NCBI RefSeq assembly: GCF_015207665.1
Contig: NZ_JADEWL010000025.1
Location: forward strand, 1-61,615
Origin: Plectonema cf. radiosum LEGE 06105
GTDB taxonomy: Bacteria > Cyanobacteriota > Cyanobacteriia > Cyanobacteriales > Nostocaceae
Direction: 5' to 3'
DNA length: 61,615 nt
This document shows, in pieces, positions 20,005 to 28,427 of the stretch. The translations under genes and the position numbers were made by a program. How positions within the stretch are numbered: the first letter of the stretch is position 1; each line of letters opens with the position of its first letter. Below the pieces are notes generated by a model, which was given only the letters and a program-made list of their open reading frames with translations, was not told the origin of the DNA and did not search any database.

Positions 20005-20280
20005 TTAGCTTTACTCTAGTGAGTATAACAATAGGTTCGGGTAGTGTCAAGTAGTTTCGGTCTTGAATTTCTCCAAAAAACCATAGTAATCCGGTTTTGT
20101 TATGGGTAACAGAAAAATGGTATCGCGTAGTGCAAGCTCGTTGCTATCGCGAACTTTATTTCTTGAAGACTAATTAATCTTGCTATTATATTGGGATTGC
20201 TTTTACCTATTTCCAGGTTAAAAGAAATCTACAAACATAGTTTCTTTAAGAGACTGCCAATTAGTGGTTTTAATTATTTT

Positions 20281-20601
20281 ATGTCTTCTAGTAAGTCAGG
20301 CATCAACCCCAGCGTATTTTTTTTGTCTTTAACGGATTTAATTTTCAAAAAATTACGGCAGCAAAAAAACAAAATCCATGATTTCACTGAATGCGTCCGT
20401 GGAAGTGACTACGTGTTTGAGATTGCAGAAGACCCAATGAAAGCTTATATGACAGCACAAAGTAAAGATGTCAAATGTGGCGATTATATCATTTTACAAA
20501 TCGATTCCGCATCTTGTCGATATCAAGTAGAGCAAATTGATTATTATGCAAACCCGTCGGATATGTGGATGGGTTTACTTAAAAAAGTCAGAGATGATTG
20601 A
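20281..20601 (+). CDS. Hypothetical protein, small
   Basis: A 106-residue soluble protein starting MSSSKSGINPSV. I chose this ATG because the 30 residues upstream in frame look like non-coding translation. The C-terminal two thirds (IAEDPMKAYMTAQ, KCGDYIILQIDS, YYANPSDMWMGLLKKV) look like a compact conserved fold, and I expect relatives in Nostocales, but I do not recognise a function. The stop codon lies within a GATT tetranucleotide repeat. Confidence 0.65.
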   Translation: MSSSKSGINPSVFFLSLTDLIFKKLRQQKNKIHDFTECVRGSDYVFEIAEDPMKAYMTAQSKDVKCGDYIILQIDSASCRYQVEQIDYYANPSDMWMGLLKKVRDD

Positions 20602-20615
20602 TTGATTGATTGATT
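20596..20615. repeat. GATT tetranucleotide repeat (five units)
   Basis: Five perfect GATT units overlap the stop codon of the small hypothetical gene; a change of one unit would shift its last codons. Confidence 0.9.
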
Positions 20616-21537
20616 CTATTCTATATTTAAATCAATCGAATAATACAAAGAGTATTTGTATACTAGTGCTTTGTCCCATTAATTCTAATGGATAATTGAT
20701 TGGTAGTGTCCGGGTCTGGCTCCTGGTGACAAAAAGCGCTCATGTTCACCCCCCCCAAAACTAATGCGATCGAGTACCAAGTTAACTGACACAATACGAC
20801 TGAAACTACTTTCTAATTCTGACACTACAAGTAGACCGCTCTTCAATGCAACCCAACAGTTTTAATTTACACTAGCTTCACATATGTGTAAATTTGATAA
20901 ATTATTTCAACTTAGTTCATAATACTTACGTATATCTTCTAATATGAGATTTAGTTATCAATTTAGCTATACAGGGCTGCTCAAAGTAAACATCTACCGC
21001 TACACGACTCGCGATCGCAATCTGAGGGCAAAGAAATGAGGCCAAATGCGTTACTCAAAGTAATTTTACTTATTACATTAGCTAGCAGTTATTAATTTAG
21101 GACTTACGCAACCGGCACATTTTCTTGCAACGGGTGGGTGCGTAGTTGAGAAAAATTTGAACGGTTCTATAAGACTTGTAGCGCCACGCAGCACCCGTAT
21201 CCACCAGACAATTGCGGCCATTCCTACAGTTAAACAACTAAATGATAATTGCCAGCCTTCAATAATAGTTACTAATTTATCAAAAATGTCATAATTTATA
21301 AAAACATTAACTGTTTTTTAAGATACTTGTTTTTCCCAGTGTAATCACTTATGCTGGAGGCATAAAATTAACAATAGATGATTAGAAAGGAAAGTTCTTA
21401 CAATGATATCTTCAACAGGAGATACTACTATTTCGGAAAAATCAATACTAGAAATTTGGTGGGTAATTCGTAATTCGTAGTGCGAGCTAGAAGTATGCCC
21501 TTCCGGGGCAGGCTACGCCAACGCACTACAAATATTT
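20616..21537. other. Gene-poor region with decayed repeats
   Basis: More than 900 bases without a good gene. A half-palindrome of the ATTAATT type lies at about 20661-20692. A GGACTTACGCAA element end is at 21101-21112. A short frame, 21403-21480 (25 codons starting MISSTGDTTISEKSIL, with AGAAAGGAAAG upstream), ends inside a GTAATTCGTAATTCG repeat and may be the stump of a lost gene. Confidence 0.5.
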
Positions 21538-21845
21538 AACCCATCATAATTAATGAAATGGAGTACTAGCCAAAGCATTTATTCTGAGGGGTACTTGGTC
21601 TAAATTTTCTGATTGATTTTTTAGTCCTATTTATAGGACTTATGCTATCAGACCGGGAATTTGATTCCCGGTCGGGTCTCGATAATAGCCTATCAAAATT
21701 AATGAAAAAGACTACTAGTGCTTTGTCCCATTAATTTTGAATGGTTATTTTTTCTCAAAATTGTCTAGAGACGTTATGTATAACGTCTCTACAGCACGTC
21801 GGTAGACGAACAAACCCCTCATAACTTATGTGGTGGAATACTAGT
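21538..21845. repeat. Palindromic repeat group upstream of lasso cluster 1
   Basis: Degenerate copies of a roughly 58-base inverted repeat lie at 21538-21592 and 21688-21747, with a half copy at 21813-21845. The idealised form is CCCCTCAAAATTAATGTGG, about 12 bases of centre, then its reverse complement. Between them lie a GACCGGGAAT hairpin element (about 21592-21685) and a GAGACGTTATGTATAACGTCTC palindrome (about 21768-21790). The last half copy runs into the psiB1 remnant. Confidence 0.8.
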
Positions 21846-22092
21846 ATCTGTAAAAAAAAATCAAATTTCTTCCGACCTTGGTGGTGAAGCAGTGAAACCA
21901 ATTCGTATTTCACATTATCTCTTAACTACTCAGGTGTTAAACAGCCGTTGTGCTTGTCTTTGCTAAATCACAGATATTACGAAACTTACTTAGTCAATTT
22001 GGATTGAATACTACAAAAGGCTTGTAATTAGTTATTTTACAAACCTTTAAAGATTTATTTCCTTAGCATCTCTCAAAGGAATCAGATTATGA
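21841..22092 (+). pseudogene. Fused remnant of lasso B1 (PqqD-like) and B2 (leader peptidase)
   Basis: The frame from 21841 reads LVSVKKNQISSDLGGEAV; QISSDLGGEAV is identical in B1 at 29.4 kb, with most base changes at third codon positions. From 21922 it reads LTTQVLN, matching LTTQILM of B2. After two frame changes it continues as WIEYYKR and VISYFTNL, then a stop, then RFISLASLKGIRL*, matching B2's WIKYQGY, VIGYLPDL and RYIQLPSLEGIKL*. The B1 C-terminus and the B2 N-terminus with its catalytic Cys are deleted, the B2 active-site His is replaced by Ser, and internal stops are present. The final stop still overlaps the C1 ATG as ATGA, exactly as in cluster 2. Confidence 0.9.
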
Positions 22093-24110
22093 GCGGTATC
22101 ATGGGTCTTTACTATCTGGACGCTCGTCCGGTGGAACAACAAAATTTAGAGCGAATGGTTGATACATTGGTTCATCGGGGACCTGATGGTGCAGATATTT
22201 GGGTAGATGGTTCTGTAGGTTTGGGACACCGGATGTTATGGACTACTCCCGAATCAATCATAGAAAAACTACCTTTAGTCAATCATACTCACGATATGGT
22301 TATCACTTGTGATTGCCGCATAGATAATCGTGAAGAGTTGATTGCTGCATTAGAGTTAAATAACAGTTCCTCCGAGCAAATTACCGATAGTGAGTTGATA
22401 CTGGCTGCTTATGAGAAATGGTGTGGAGAATGTCCGGAACATTTGCTAGGTGATTTTGTCTTTGCAATTTGGGATCAGCGAAAGCAGAGATTATTTTGCG
22501 CTCGTGACCATATGGGGGTAAAGCCTTTTTACTATTACTATCAACCTGGTAAGATATTTGCTTTTGGTAGTGAGATCAAAGCTTTATTGTGTTTGCCAGA
22601 TGTGCCGCAAAGACTCAATGAAATTAAGGTCGGGGACTATCTCGAATCAAATTTTCAAGATAAAGTCCATACCTTCTATCAAGATATTTTGCGTCTGCCA
22701 CCTGCTTGCAGTTTAACTTTGAATGAGAAAGGATTGCAAATTTATTCTTATTGGTCTCTTGACCCAGAGCGCGAATTGTGTTTAAAATCTGATGAAGATT
22801 ATGCCCAGGCATTGCAGGAAATCTTTGCTGAAGCAGTACGATGTCGATTGCGTAGCGCTTTTCCCATCGGTTCTCATCTAAGTGGTGGACTAGATTCTTC
22901 TGCTGTCACCTGCATGGCAAGCAAAATTTTGCAGGAAGAGAATCACACTTTACATACTTTCTCGAATATATTTGATAGAGTTGCTCAGTGTGATGAACGT
23001 CCTTTTATTGAAGCTGTACTTGCTCAAGGGGAAATGATTCCTCACTACGTCCACGGCGATCAACTCGGACCTCTATCAGACTTAGAGCGAATTTTTAAAT
23101 ATCACGAGCAAGTCGTTTCTGCTCCTACTCATTTCCTGATTTGGGGATTAAACAAGGCTGTTGCGAACAACGAAGTCAGAATTATATTAGATGGCTTTGA
23201 TGGTGATAATACTCTGTCTCACGGTGAAGGTTATCTGATTGAATTAATCAGGAAACAACAGTGGTCAACCTTTGCTCAAGAAGCCAAAGATTTGCACAAA
23301 CTTGTAGGTGTTTCACCACTCAAAACTCTTCGCTGTTATGGCTTTCCATACTTGGAAGAATTAGCACGAACTGGCAAATGGATCACCTTTGTTAAAGAAA
23401 TCAATCAGATTTCTCAGCATTTTGATATTTCACCCAAAAGACTTTTCTTAGATGGTGGATTTAAACCCTTATTACCTGAATCTGTGAAATCGCTGGTTCG
23501 CTTATTACGCGGAAATAACCAAAGTACTGACAAATCTATCATTAACCGTGATTTTGTTCGTCGGATTAATTTAAAAAAGCGTATTCAAGCTTTAGAAGGT
23601 AATCGTTCCACTCAACCATTTACAGAAAGAGAAAAACACTGGCGCAATATTACTTCAGGTATATTAACCCAAGGATTAGAGACATTAGATATTTACGCGG
23701 CAGCTTTTTCCCAAGAAGCCCGTCATCCGTTTATGGATAAAAGATTGATTGAATTTTGTTTGTCTTTACCTGCGGAACAAAAGCTCAACAAAGGATGGTC
23801 TAGATTAATAATGCGTCGTGCGATGAAAAATATTTTACCTGAACAAGTCCGAAACCGTCGCACCAAAGCTAATATGTCTCCTTGTTTTCGATATGGACTG
23901 CTCAATCACGATAAACACCTTTTGGAGCAAGTCATACAGAATCATCAGAAGAGCATCGAGGGTTATGTAAATACAAAAGTATTATCTAATTCCTACGAAC
24001 AATTACTTTCTACGAGCCAAATGGAATATCCTCCAAGTTCAACAGGTGTATCACCTTGGCAAGTAGCCATGTTTGCTCTGTGGTTGCATCACTCTGAACT
24101 CAAGCAGTAA
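22089..24110 (+). CDS. Lasso peptide cyclase C1 (asparagine synthase-like)
   Basis: A 673-residue relative of AsnB: an N-terminal glutaminase-like domain followed by an ATP-pyrophosphatase domain with LSGGLDSSAVTC (264-275). Residue 2 is Ser (MSGI), not the catalytic Cys of true glutamine-dependent synthetases, so it should not produce ammonia. In lasso biosynthesis this enzyme adenylates the acidic ring residue and closes the macrolactam. The AAAGGAA ribosome site lies 8-9 bases upstream. It is a paralogue of C2, with near-identical blocks in the first 150 residues. It is followed by precursor A1. Confidence 0.92.
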   Translation: MSGIMGLYYLDARPVEQQNLERMVDTLVHRGPDGADIWVDGSVGLGHRMLWTTPESIIEKLPLVNHTHDMVITCDCRIDNREELIAALELNNSSSEQITDSELILAAYEKWCGECPEHLLGDFVFAIWDQRKQRLFCARDHMGVKPFYYYYQPGKIFAFGSEIKALLCLPDVPQRLNEIKVGDYLESNFQDKVHTFYQDILRLPPACSLTLNEKGLQIYSYWSLDPERELCLKSDEDYAQALQEIFAEAVRCRLRSAFPIGSHLSGGLDSSAVTCMASKILQEENHTLHTFSNIFDRVAQCDERPFIEAVLAQGEMIPHYVHGDQLGPLSDLERIFKYHEQVVSAPTHFLIWGLNKAVANNEVRIILDGFDGDNTLSHGEGYLIELIRKQQWSTFAQEAKDLHKLVGVSPLKTLRCYGFPYLEELARTGKWITFVKEINQISQHFDISPKRLFLDGGFKPLLPESVKSLVRLLRGNNQSTDKSIINRDFVRRINLKKRIQALEGNRSTQPFTEREKHWRNITSGILTQGLETLDIYAAAFSQEARHPFMDKRLIEFCLSLPAEQKLNKGWSRLIMRRAMKNILPEQVRNRRTKANMSPCFRYGLLNHDKHLLEQVIQNHQKSIEGYVNTKVLSNSYEQLLSTSQMEYPPSSTGVSPWQVAMFALWLHHSELKQ

Positions 24111-24247
24111 TAACTGTCATTACATTATTTTTATTTCTTATATTTGCTCTATTTCTTATACGTACCATTATTAAAAATGGGTAGAATTATCCACTTGTGG
24201 GTAGCTACCCAGGAACACAAAACAAAACACTCAAAGGAATTAAACCA

Positions 24248-24430
24248 ATGAAAAAGTCCTACGAAGCACCAAAACTAACCAATCACGGTACCGTTAACTC
24301 GATTACACAAGCTAGTGTCAAGGGTTCACCCGTTGATACTGTTTTTGGAGAAGACGGTTCAATAATTGGCAACCTTACAGGTTCATTGGACGCTTGTACT
24401 TCTGGAGATTTAATCAATTGTGGTAAATAA
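24248..24430 (+). CDS. Lasso-type RiPP precursor A1
   Basis: A 60-residue peptide. The leader follows the lasso pattern YxxPxLxxxGxxxxxT: Tyr5, Pro8, Leu10, Gly14, Thr20. With Thr at -2, cleavage after Gln21 would release a 39-residue core starting Ala22-Ser-Val-Lys-Gly; the ring acceptor would be core Asp9 (Asp30). The tail holds two Cys (50 and 58) that could form a disulfide, and ends in Lys. I chose this ATG (AAGGAA site about 9 bases upstream) over the upstream frame. The core is much longer than known lasso peptides, so a true lasso fold is not proven. Confidence 0.85.
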   Translation: MKKSYEAPKLTNHGTVNSITQASVKGSPVDTVFGEDGSIIGNLTGSLDACTSGDLINCGK

Positions 24431-24472
24431 TGACTGTTAAGTAATTCTGAAGAAGTTTTGGTTAATCGATGT

Positions 24473-24547
24473 ATTTCGACTGCAACTCGAATGTACATCA
24501 AAATCTACCTCTAACAACTGAAGTTATTACCGAACAAGTTCTAATCT
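24473..24547. repeat. Direct repeat DR1 downstream of A1
   Basis: First of two roughly 75-base direct copies, sharing CGACTGCAACTCGAATGTAC, TACCTCT and AACAAGTTCTAATCT. It begins 43 bases after the A1 stop. Confidence 0.85.
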
Positions 24548-24589
24548 AATTTGATTGTAACAGTCAGACATTAAATACCCGCATCTGCC

Positions 24590-24645
24590 GTTGAGAGTTC
24601 AAAGTCTGAGTCAATTAAGTTTGATCAAAGACTTTGAAACTCAAC
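24590..24645. repeat. Long hairpin between DR1 and DR2
   Basis: GTTGAG-AG-TTCAAAGTCT pairs with AGACTTTGAAACTCAAC around a loop of about 20 bases, a strong 17-base-pair stem with a two-base bulge. It may act as a transcription or mRNA-stability element for A1, or be the core of a small element framed by the direct repeats. Confidence 0.7.
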
Positions 24646-24703
24646 AAAACAATATCGATGAATTCCTACCAATTTGCTCGATTAAGTCAGAGTAAGCCGT
24701 TGT

Positions 24704-24782
24704 TTATTCGACTGCAACTCGAATGTACACCAAAAACTTACCTCTGACAACTGAGCTTATTACCCCAACAAGTTCTAATCTG
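24704..24782. repeat. Direct repeat DR2 downstream of A1
   Basis: Second copy of DR1, offset by about 231 bases, with scattered substitutions. No coding frame is preserved across the pair, so it is not an obvious second precursor. Confidence 0.85.
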
Positions 24783-25182
24783 TCCTCAATATAGCATCAA
24801 TTAATTAACGTATTGGTGTGATTAAACACCTGTCGCTGCGGCATGAAGTCTTTTGTGGGAGTTAATTTCAGGCGTTGCTGCTTCATAAGTATGGATCAAA
24901 TTTGATAGATAACCGAAACCTGTGTAGAGATATTACAGTGTAACCTCTCAAAATCTAAATTCATACCCGGAGGAAGCAACGCCTAATTTTAACATCCTAA
25001 TTGACACACAAAAATATTATTTTTGTATAAAAAATCACAGCCAAATCGGCGTTGAAATTTGTTTTGTAATTATGGTAAAGCTTTAAAGCCAATTTATATT
25101 TTGTTAGATAGTTAGATTTATTGCTACCGACTGACTTACTCACTTTTGACTTATTAAGGAAAATGTAATTTAACGATTTATT
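24783..25182. other. Intergenic region between A1 and K1
   Basis: It contains an inverted repeat around AGGCGTTGCTGCTTC / GGAAGCAACGCCT (about 24870-24984), inside which sits one copy of the dispersed TTACAGTGTAAC element (24895-24970, minus orientation). The remaining AT-rich part precedes K1; a minus-strand frame at 24997-25218 has no support. Confidence 0.6.
24895..24970 (-). repeat. Dispersed TTACAGTGTAAC repeat, copy 1
   Basis: About 76 bases containing AACCGAAACCTGTGTAGAG, TTACAGTGTAAC and AATCTAAATTCATACCCGG. Related copies lie at 26282-26376 and 54918-54994 in the opposite orientation. Confidence 0.85.
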
Positions 25183-26118
25183 ATGTTCACCTACTTTGCC
25201 TATAATCTTCGTATTCACTCTGAAATTTTATTTCCCGAACTAATAACTTTTGATTGTGAATCAAATCGAACCGAAAAACTACCAGAAGTAATCTTAGAAC
25301 AGCGTGAAATCAATCATGCAGAGATTGAAAATGCTGATGGTGGTAATCGTTTTGTTGGGCATTTGGAAATTAATAAATCACAGTTTTGCAGATTTTTGGT
25401 AGAATTTGGGCGCAAAATTGTCATCGAACCTACCCCAGGAATAGCACAAGATATCATTCGTCCTGGGATTCTCGGTCCAATATTCAGTGTACTACTGCGG
25501 CAAAGAGGACTGCTGACTATCCATGCTAGTTGTGTTGCGATTGATGGGGAGGCTGTTGCATTTATCGGTCATTCCGGATGGGGTAAGTCAACTCTGGCTA
25601 ATGCTTTTTACAACCAAGGATATCCTTTGCTTACCGACGATGTAATGGCAATTCAAGTAAACGAACAAAGTGAAACACATCCGATTACTTTTCCTGCTTA
25701 CCCCTGTGTTAAATTATTACCCGATGCAGCCGCTAGTTTGGGATACGATTTTGATCAGTTAGCCGTAATTAACTCAGATTTACTCAAACGTCATAACACT
25801 CTTGCGGAAAGATTCGTGCAAAAGCCTTTACCTATTAAACGAATATACGCATTAGAAAAAATTGCAGCCCCTTATCATCAAGTGGAACCGCTTTCTTGTC
25901 AAAATGCACTTGTGGAATTAGTTCGTCATTCCCGTGTTACGAATCTATTGACTACTCCAGAATTCGTCAGCGCTCATTTGCATCAATGTACGCAACTCCT
26001 GAAAAAAGTACCCGTTTATCGTTTGAAAAGATACAAAGGCTTAACAGCACTTCCCGATTTAGTAAAACTGATAGAAGATGATGTTGCTAAAAATAATCGT
26101 GTAATATCCTATACTTAA
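25183..26118 (+). CDS. HPr kinase-like protein K1 of lasso cluster 1
   Basis: A 311-residue protein of the HprK/LasK type. LLTIHASCVAI (111-120), then Walker A GHSGWGKST (129-137) and the LTDDVMAI acidic pair (152-153) match HPr kinase cores; the N-terminal part is divergent. In some lasso clusters (paeninodin type) such kinases phosphorylate the Ser at the precursor C-terminus. A1 ends in Lys, so K1's target, if any, must be elsewhere in A1 or be A2. The HAS triplet replaces the HGS of K2. It lies 750 bases after A1 across repeat DNA, so it may have its own promoter. Confidence 0.85.
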   Translation: MFTYFAYNLRIHSEILFPELITFDCESNRTEKLPEVILEQREINHAEIENADGGNRFVGHLEINKSQFCRFLVEFGRKIVIEPTPGIAQDIIRPGILGPIFSVLLRQRGLLTIHASCVAIDGEAVAFIGHSGWGKSTLANAFYNQGYPLLTDDVMAIQVNEQSETHPITFPAYPCVKLLPDAAASLGYDFDQLAVINSDLLKRHNTLAERFVQKPLPIKRIYALEKIAAPYHQVEPLSCQNALVELVRHSRVTNLLTTPEFVSAHLHQCTQLLKKVPVYRLKRYKGLTALPDLVKLIEDDVAKNNRVISYT

Positions 26119-26183
26119 AAAACTGCTAATAATAAGCTAATTTAGGTACTTGTAATAAATAACTGATTTCAACATTCATATAG

Positions 26184-26271
26184 GACTTACGCAATATGTG
26201 GCCCAAACAGTTATTTTTGCCTAGGGGTAATTCATGAATTACCCCTACTCTCATTCGGTTTTGCGTAAGTC
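26184..26271. mobile_element. Miniature inverted-repeat element (MITE), about 88 bases
   Basis: Terminal inverted repeats GACTTACGCAA / TTGCGTAAGTC flank a body with an internal perfect palindrome AGGGGTAATTCATGAATTACCCCT split around CATG. Non-coding; ends of the same type are common among cyanobacterial insertion-sequence-derived miniature elements. A solitary end is at 21101-21112. Confidence 0.85.
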
Positions 26272-26281
26272 ATGTCATATT

Positions 26282-26376
26282 CCGGTGTTGCAAAATCTGA
26301 GTATGAATTTAGATTTGGAGACGTTACAGTGTAACGTCTCTACAGAGGTTTCGGTTATCCATAAAATATCTGTAAC
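26282..26376 (+). repeat. Dispersed TTACAGTGTAAC repeat, copy 2
   Basis: Contains GTATGAATTTAGATTTGGAG, a perfect GAGACGTTACA / TGTAACGTCTC palindrome and CGGTTATCCATAAAAT. It lies directly upstream of the exporter gene and may have displaced or supplied its promoter. Confidence 0.85.
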
Positions 26377-26448
26377 ACATAGATTTTGCTCAAAACCCGA
26401 CTTGTGATGATTGATGATATTTCTGTATTAATAAAAACTATATAAATT

Positions 26449-28266
26449 ATGCAAGTAGGCAAAAAAATCAAAGAAAAATTACAAAGTACGCAGCGTCTAT
26501 TGCCTGCTTTGCGATTAGTATGGCAAAGTAGCCCTCGTTGGACAATCGCCCGCGTAATCATCCTTGTGATTCAAGGTGTACTGCCAGTAATCTCAATTTA
26601 TCTCGCCAAATTAATTATAGATACAGTCGCTGCCAGCCTCACCACTGCCGATAAAGCCGCAGCTTTTAATAATGTGATATTTTTTGTTGTCTTAGCAGCA
26701 GCAGTCACTTTATTAACTAACCTGGCTAACTCCCTCGCCCAATTAGTTACTAGCGCTCATTCCCAACGAGTAACCGATTATATGCAGGGAATAATCCAAG
26801 CCAAATCAATTGCAGCCGATTTAGAGTACTACGAAAATCCCGTATACTACGATGTATTGCAAAGAGCGCAACAAGAAGCACCTTACCGACCTCCCCAAAT
26901 CCTCAATCGTTTGGCAGATGCTGGACAAAATGCGATTTCTTTGATTGGGATGATTACTTTGTTACTGTCGCTGCACTGGGGAATACCGGGTGTTCTGTTT
27001 ATTGTTTCCCTTCCAGCGATGTTAGTACGGGTGAAATATTCTCGGATTTTGTATCGCTGGCAGCGAAAAGTTACACCAATGGAGCGTCAAGCAGGATACA
27101 TCGGCTATATGCTGACGGTAGACCAATTTGCTAAAGAAATTCGTCTATTCAACTTGGGTAGTTACTTTAGTCAGTCCTATCTTCGCATCCGCCGACAGAT
27201 ATATAAAGAAAGTCTATCTATATTAACCGGACGCTCTTTAGCTAACTTTACTGTAGAGGCGATCGCCGGTATTCTCATATTTATAATCTATTCCTATATC
27301 ATCTACCAAACTATTAATGGTGTGCTGCGTTTGGGGGATTTAGTTCTGTACTATCAAGCCTTACAACGGGGACAGGGTAATATTAAGGGTTTATTGAACA
27401 GCTTATCTGCACTTTATGAAGATAACTTGTTTCTAGCAAATCTCTACGAATTCCTCGACATTAAACCCAAGTTAATTGACCCACCAAACCCCAAACCGAT
27501 TCCTCATCCGATGAAAACTGGGATTGAGTTTGAAAATGTGGGTTTTCAATATTCTACAACTACCCGTAAAGCGCTGAGAAATATTAATCTGACAATTAAA
27601 CCAGGAGAAGTAGTAGCCTTAGTCGGGGAAAATGGTTCTGGTAAAACGACTTTAATTAAACTTTTATGCAGACTGTACGACCCCACATCAGGCAGAATTA
27701 CCATTGATGGTATCGATCTAAGTCAATTTAAAACAGAAGAATTACGCCGTCAAATCAGCGTGATTTTTCAAGACTATGCGAAATATCATTTTACTGCCCA
27801 AGAAAATATTTGGTTAGGAAACATTGACTTACCACCGCACAGCGACAGCATCATTGAAGCGGCTCGTCGTTCTGGTGCGGATGATGTAATCACGAAATTA
27901 CCCAAAGGCTACGATACTATTTTGGGTAAATTATTTGACAAAGGCGAAGAACTTAGTATCGGTCAGTGGCAGAAAGTTGCTTTAGCGCGGGCATTTTTGC
28001 GAAACTCTCAACTAATTGTGTTGGATGAACCCACTAGCGCAATGGACCCCAAAGCCGAGTATGAGGTATTTGAAAAGTTTCGTCAATTAATTAAAAATCA
28101 GTCCGCGATTTTGATCAGTCATCGTTTATCTACCGTGAAAATGGCTGACCGAATATACGTAATGGATAATGGAACAATCGTCGAAAGTGGTACCCACAAC
28201 GAACTGATGGAATTAAAGGGTACTTATGCTCATTTATTTGAAATTCAAGCAAGTCAGTATATGTAA
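26449..28266 (+). CDS. ABC exporter D of the lasso island
   Basis: A 605-residue half-transporter: membrane domain with about six helices (30-300), then an ATPase with Walker A VGENGSGKTT (392-401), Walker B LIVLDEPTSAMD and H-loop SHRLST. The signature is LSIGQ (502-506) in place of LSGGQ, a variation seen in some RiPP exporters. There is no N-terminal C39 peptidase domain, so leader removal must be done by B2. It is the only ABC exporter in the two lasso clusters and probably exports both products and gives self-protection. A 330-base spacer with a MITE and a second repeat precedes it. Confidence 0.9.
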   Translation: MQVGKKIKEKLQSTQRLLPALRLVWQSSPRWTIARVIILVIQGVLPVISIYLAKLIIDTVAASLTTADKAAAFNNVIFFVVLAAAVTLLTNLANSLAQLVTSAHSQRVTDYMQGIIQAKSIAADLEYYENPVYYDVLQRAQQEAPYRPPQILNRLADAGQNAISLIGMITLLLSLHWGIPGVLFIVSLPAMLVRVKYSRILYRWQRKVTPMERQAGYIGYMLTVDQFAKEIRLFNLGSYFSQSYLRIRRQIYKESLSILTGRSLANFTVEAIAGILIFIIYSYIIYQTINGVLRLGDLVLYYQALQRGQGNIKGLLNSLSALYEDNLFLANLYEFLDIKPKLIDPPNPKPIPHPMKTGIEFENVGFQYSTTTRKALRNINLTIKPGEVVALVGENGSGKTTLIKLLCRLYDPTSGRITIDGIDLSQFKTEELRRQISVIFQDYAKYHFTAQENIWLGNIDLPPHSDSIIEAARRSGADDVITKLPKGYDTILGKLFDKGEELSIGQWQKVALARAFLRNSQLIVLDEPTSAMDPKAEYEVFEKFRQLIKNQSAILISHRLSTVKMADRIYVMDNGTIVESGTHNELMELKGTYAHLFEIQASQYM

Positions 28267-28267
28267 C

Positions 28268-28329
28268 AAGTCGGGTTTTTTTGAGCAATATCTCTAACAA
28301 ACTCACAAAAATTGCTAAAAACCCGACTT
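28268..28329 (+). terminator. Long hairpin after exporter D
   Basis: AAGTCGGGTTTTT pairs with AAAAACCCGACTT, and inside it GAGCAAT faces ATTGCT; it begins two bases after the stop codon. Likely the transcription end of cluster 1. A half copy (GCTCAAAACCCGACTTG) lies upstream of the exporter gene near 26388-26404. Confidence 0.7.
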
Positions 28330-28427
28330 CTGAGGATTGTCATCTTGCTCGCTAGCCAATAGCGAGCTTTCCGGTATGTCCTGGCGGACACGCTTCCAAG
28401 ACCGCACTACGAATTACGAATTTATTA

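Noticed and set aside
22089-24110. True asparagine synthetase AsnB
   Set aside because: Residue 2 is Ser, not Cys, and the gene sits next to a lasso-type precursor and a B1/B2 fossil, so a cyclase is the better call; the same holds for C2.
24473-24782. Retron or reverse-transcriptase-linked RNA
   Set aside because: Direct repeats and a hairpin are present, but no reverse transcriptase gene lies anywhere in the window.
24895-24970. Riboswitch or attenuator for K1
   Set aside because: The palindrome also occurs at 26.3 and 54.9 kb next to unrelated genes, so it is a dispersed repeat.
24431-25182. A second precursor in the direct repeats after A1
   Set aside because: I looked for the YxxPxL...G.....T leader pattern in this stretch and found none; no frame is shared by the two repeats.
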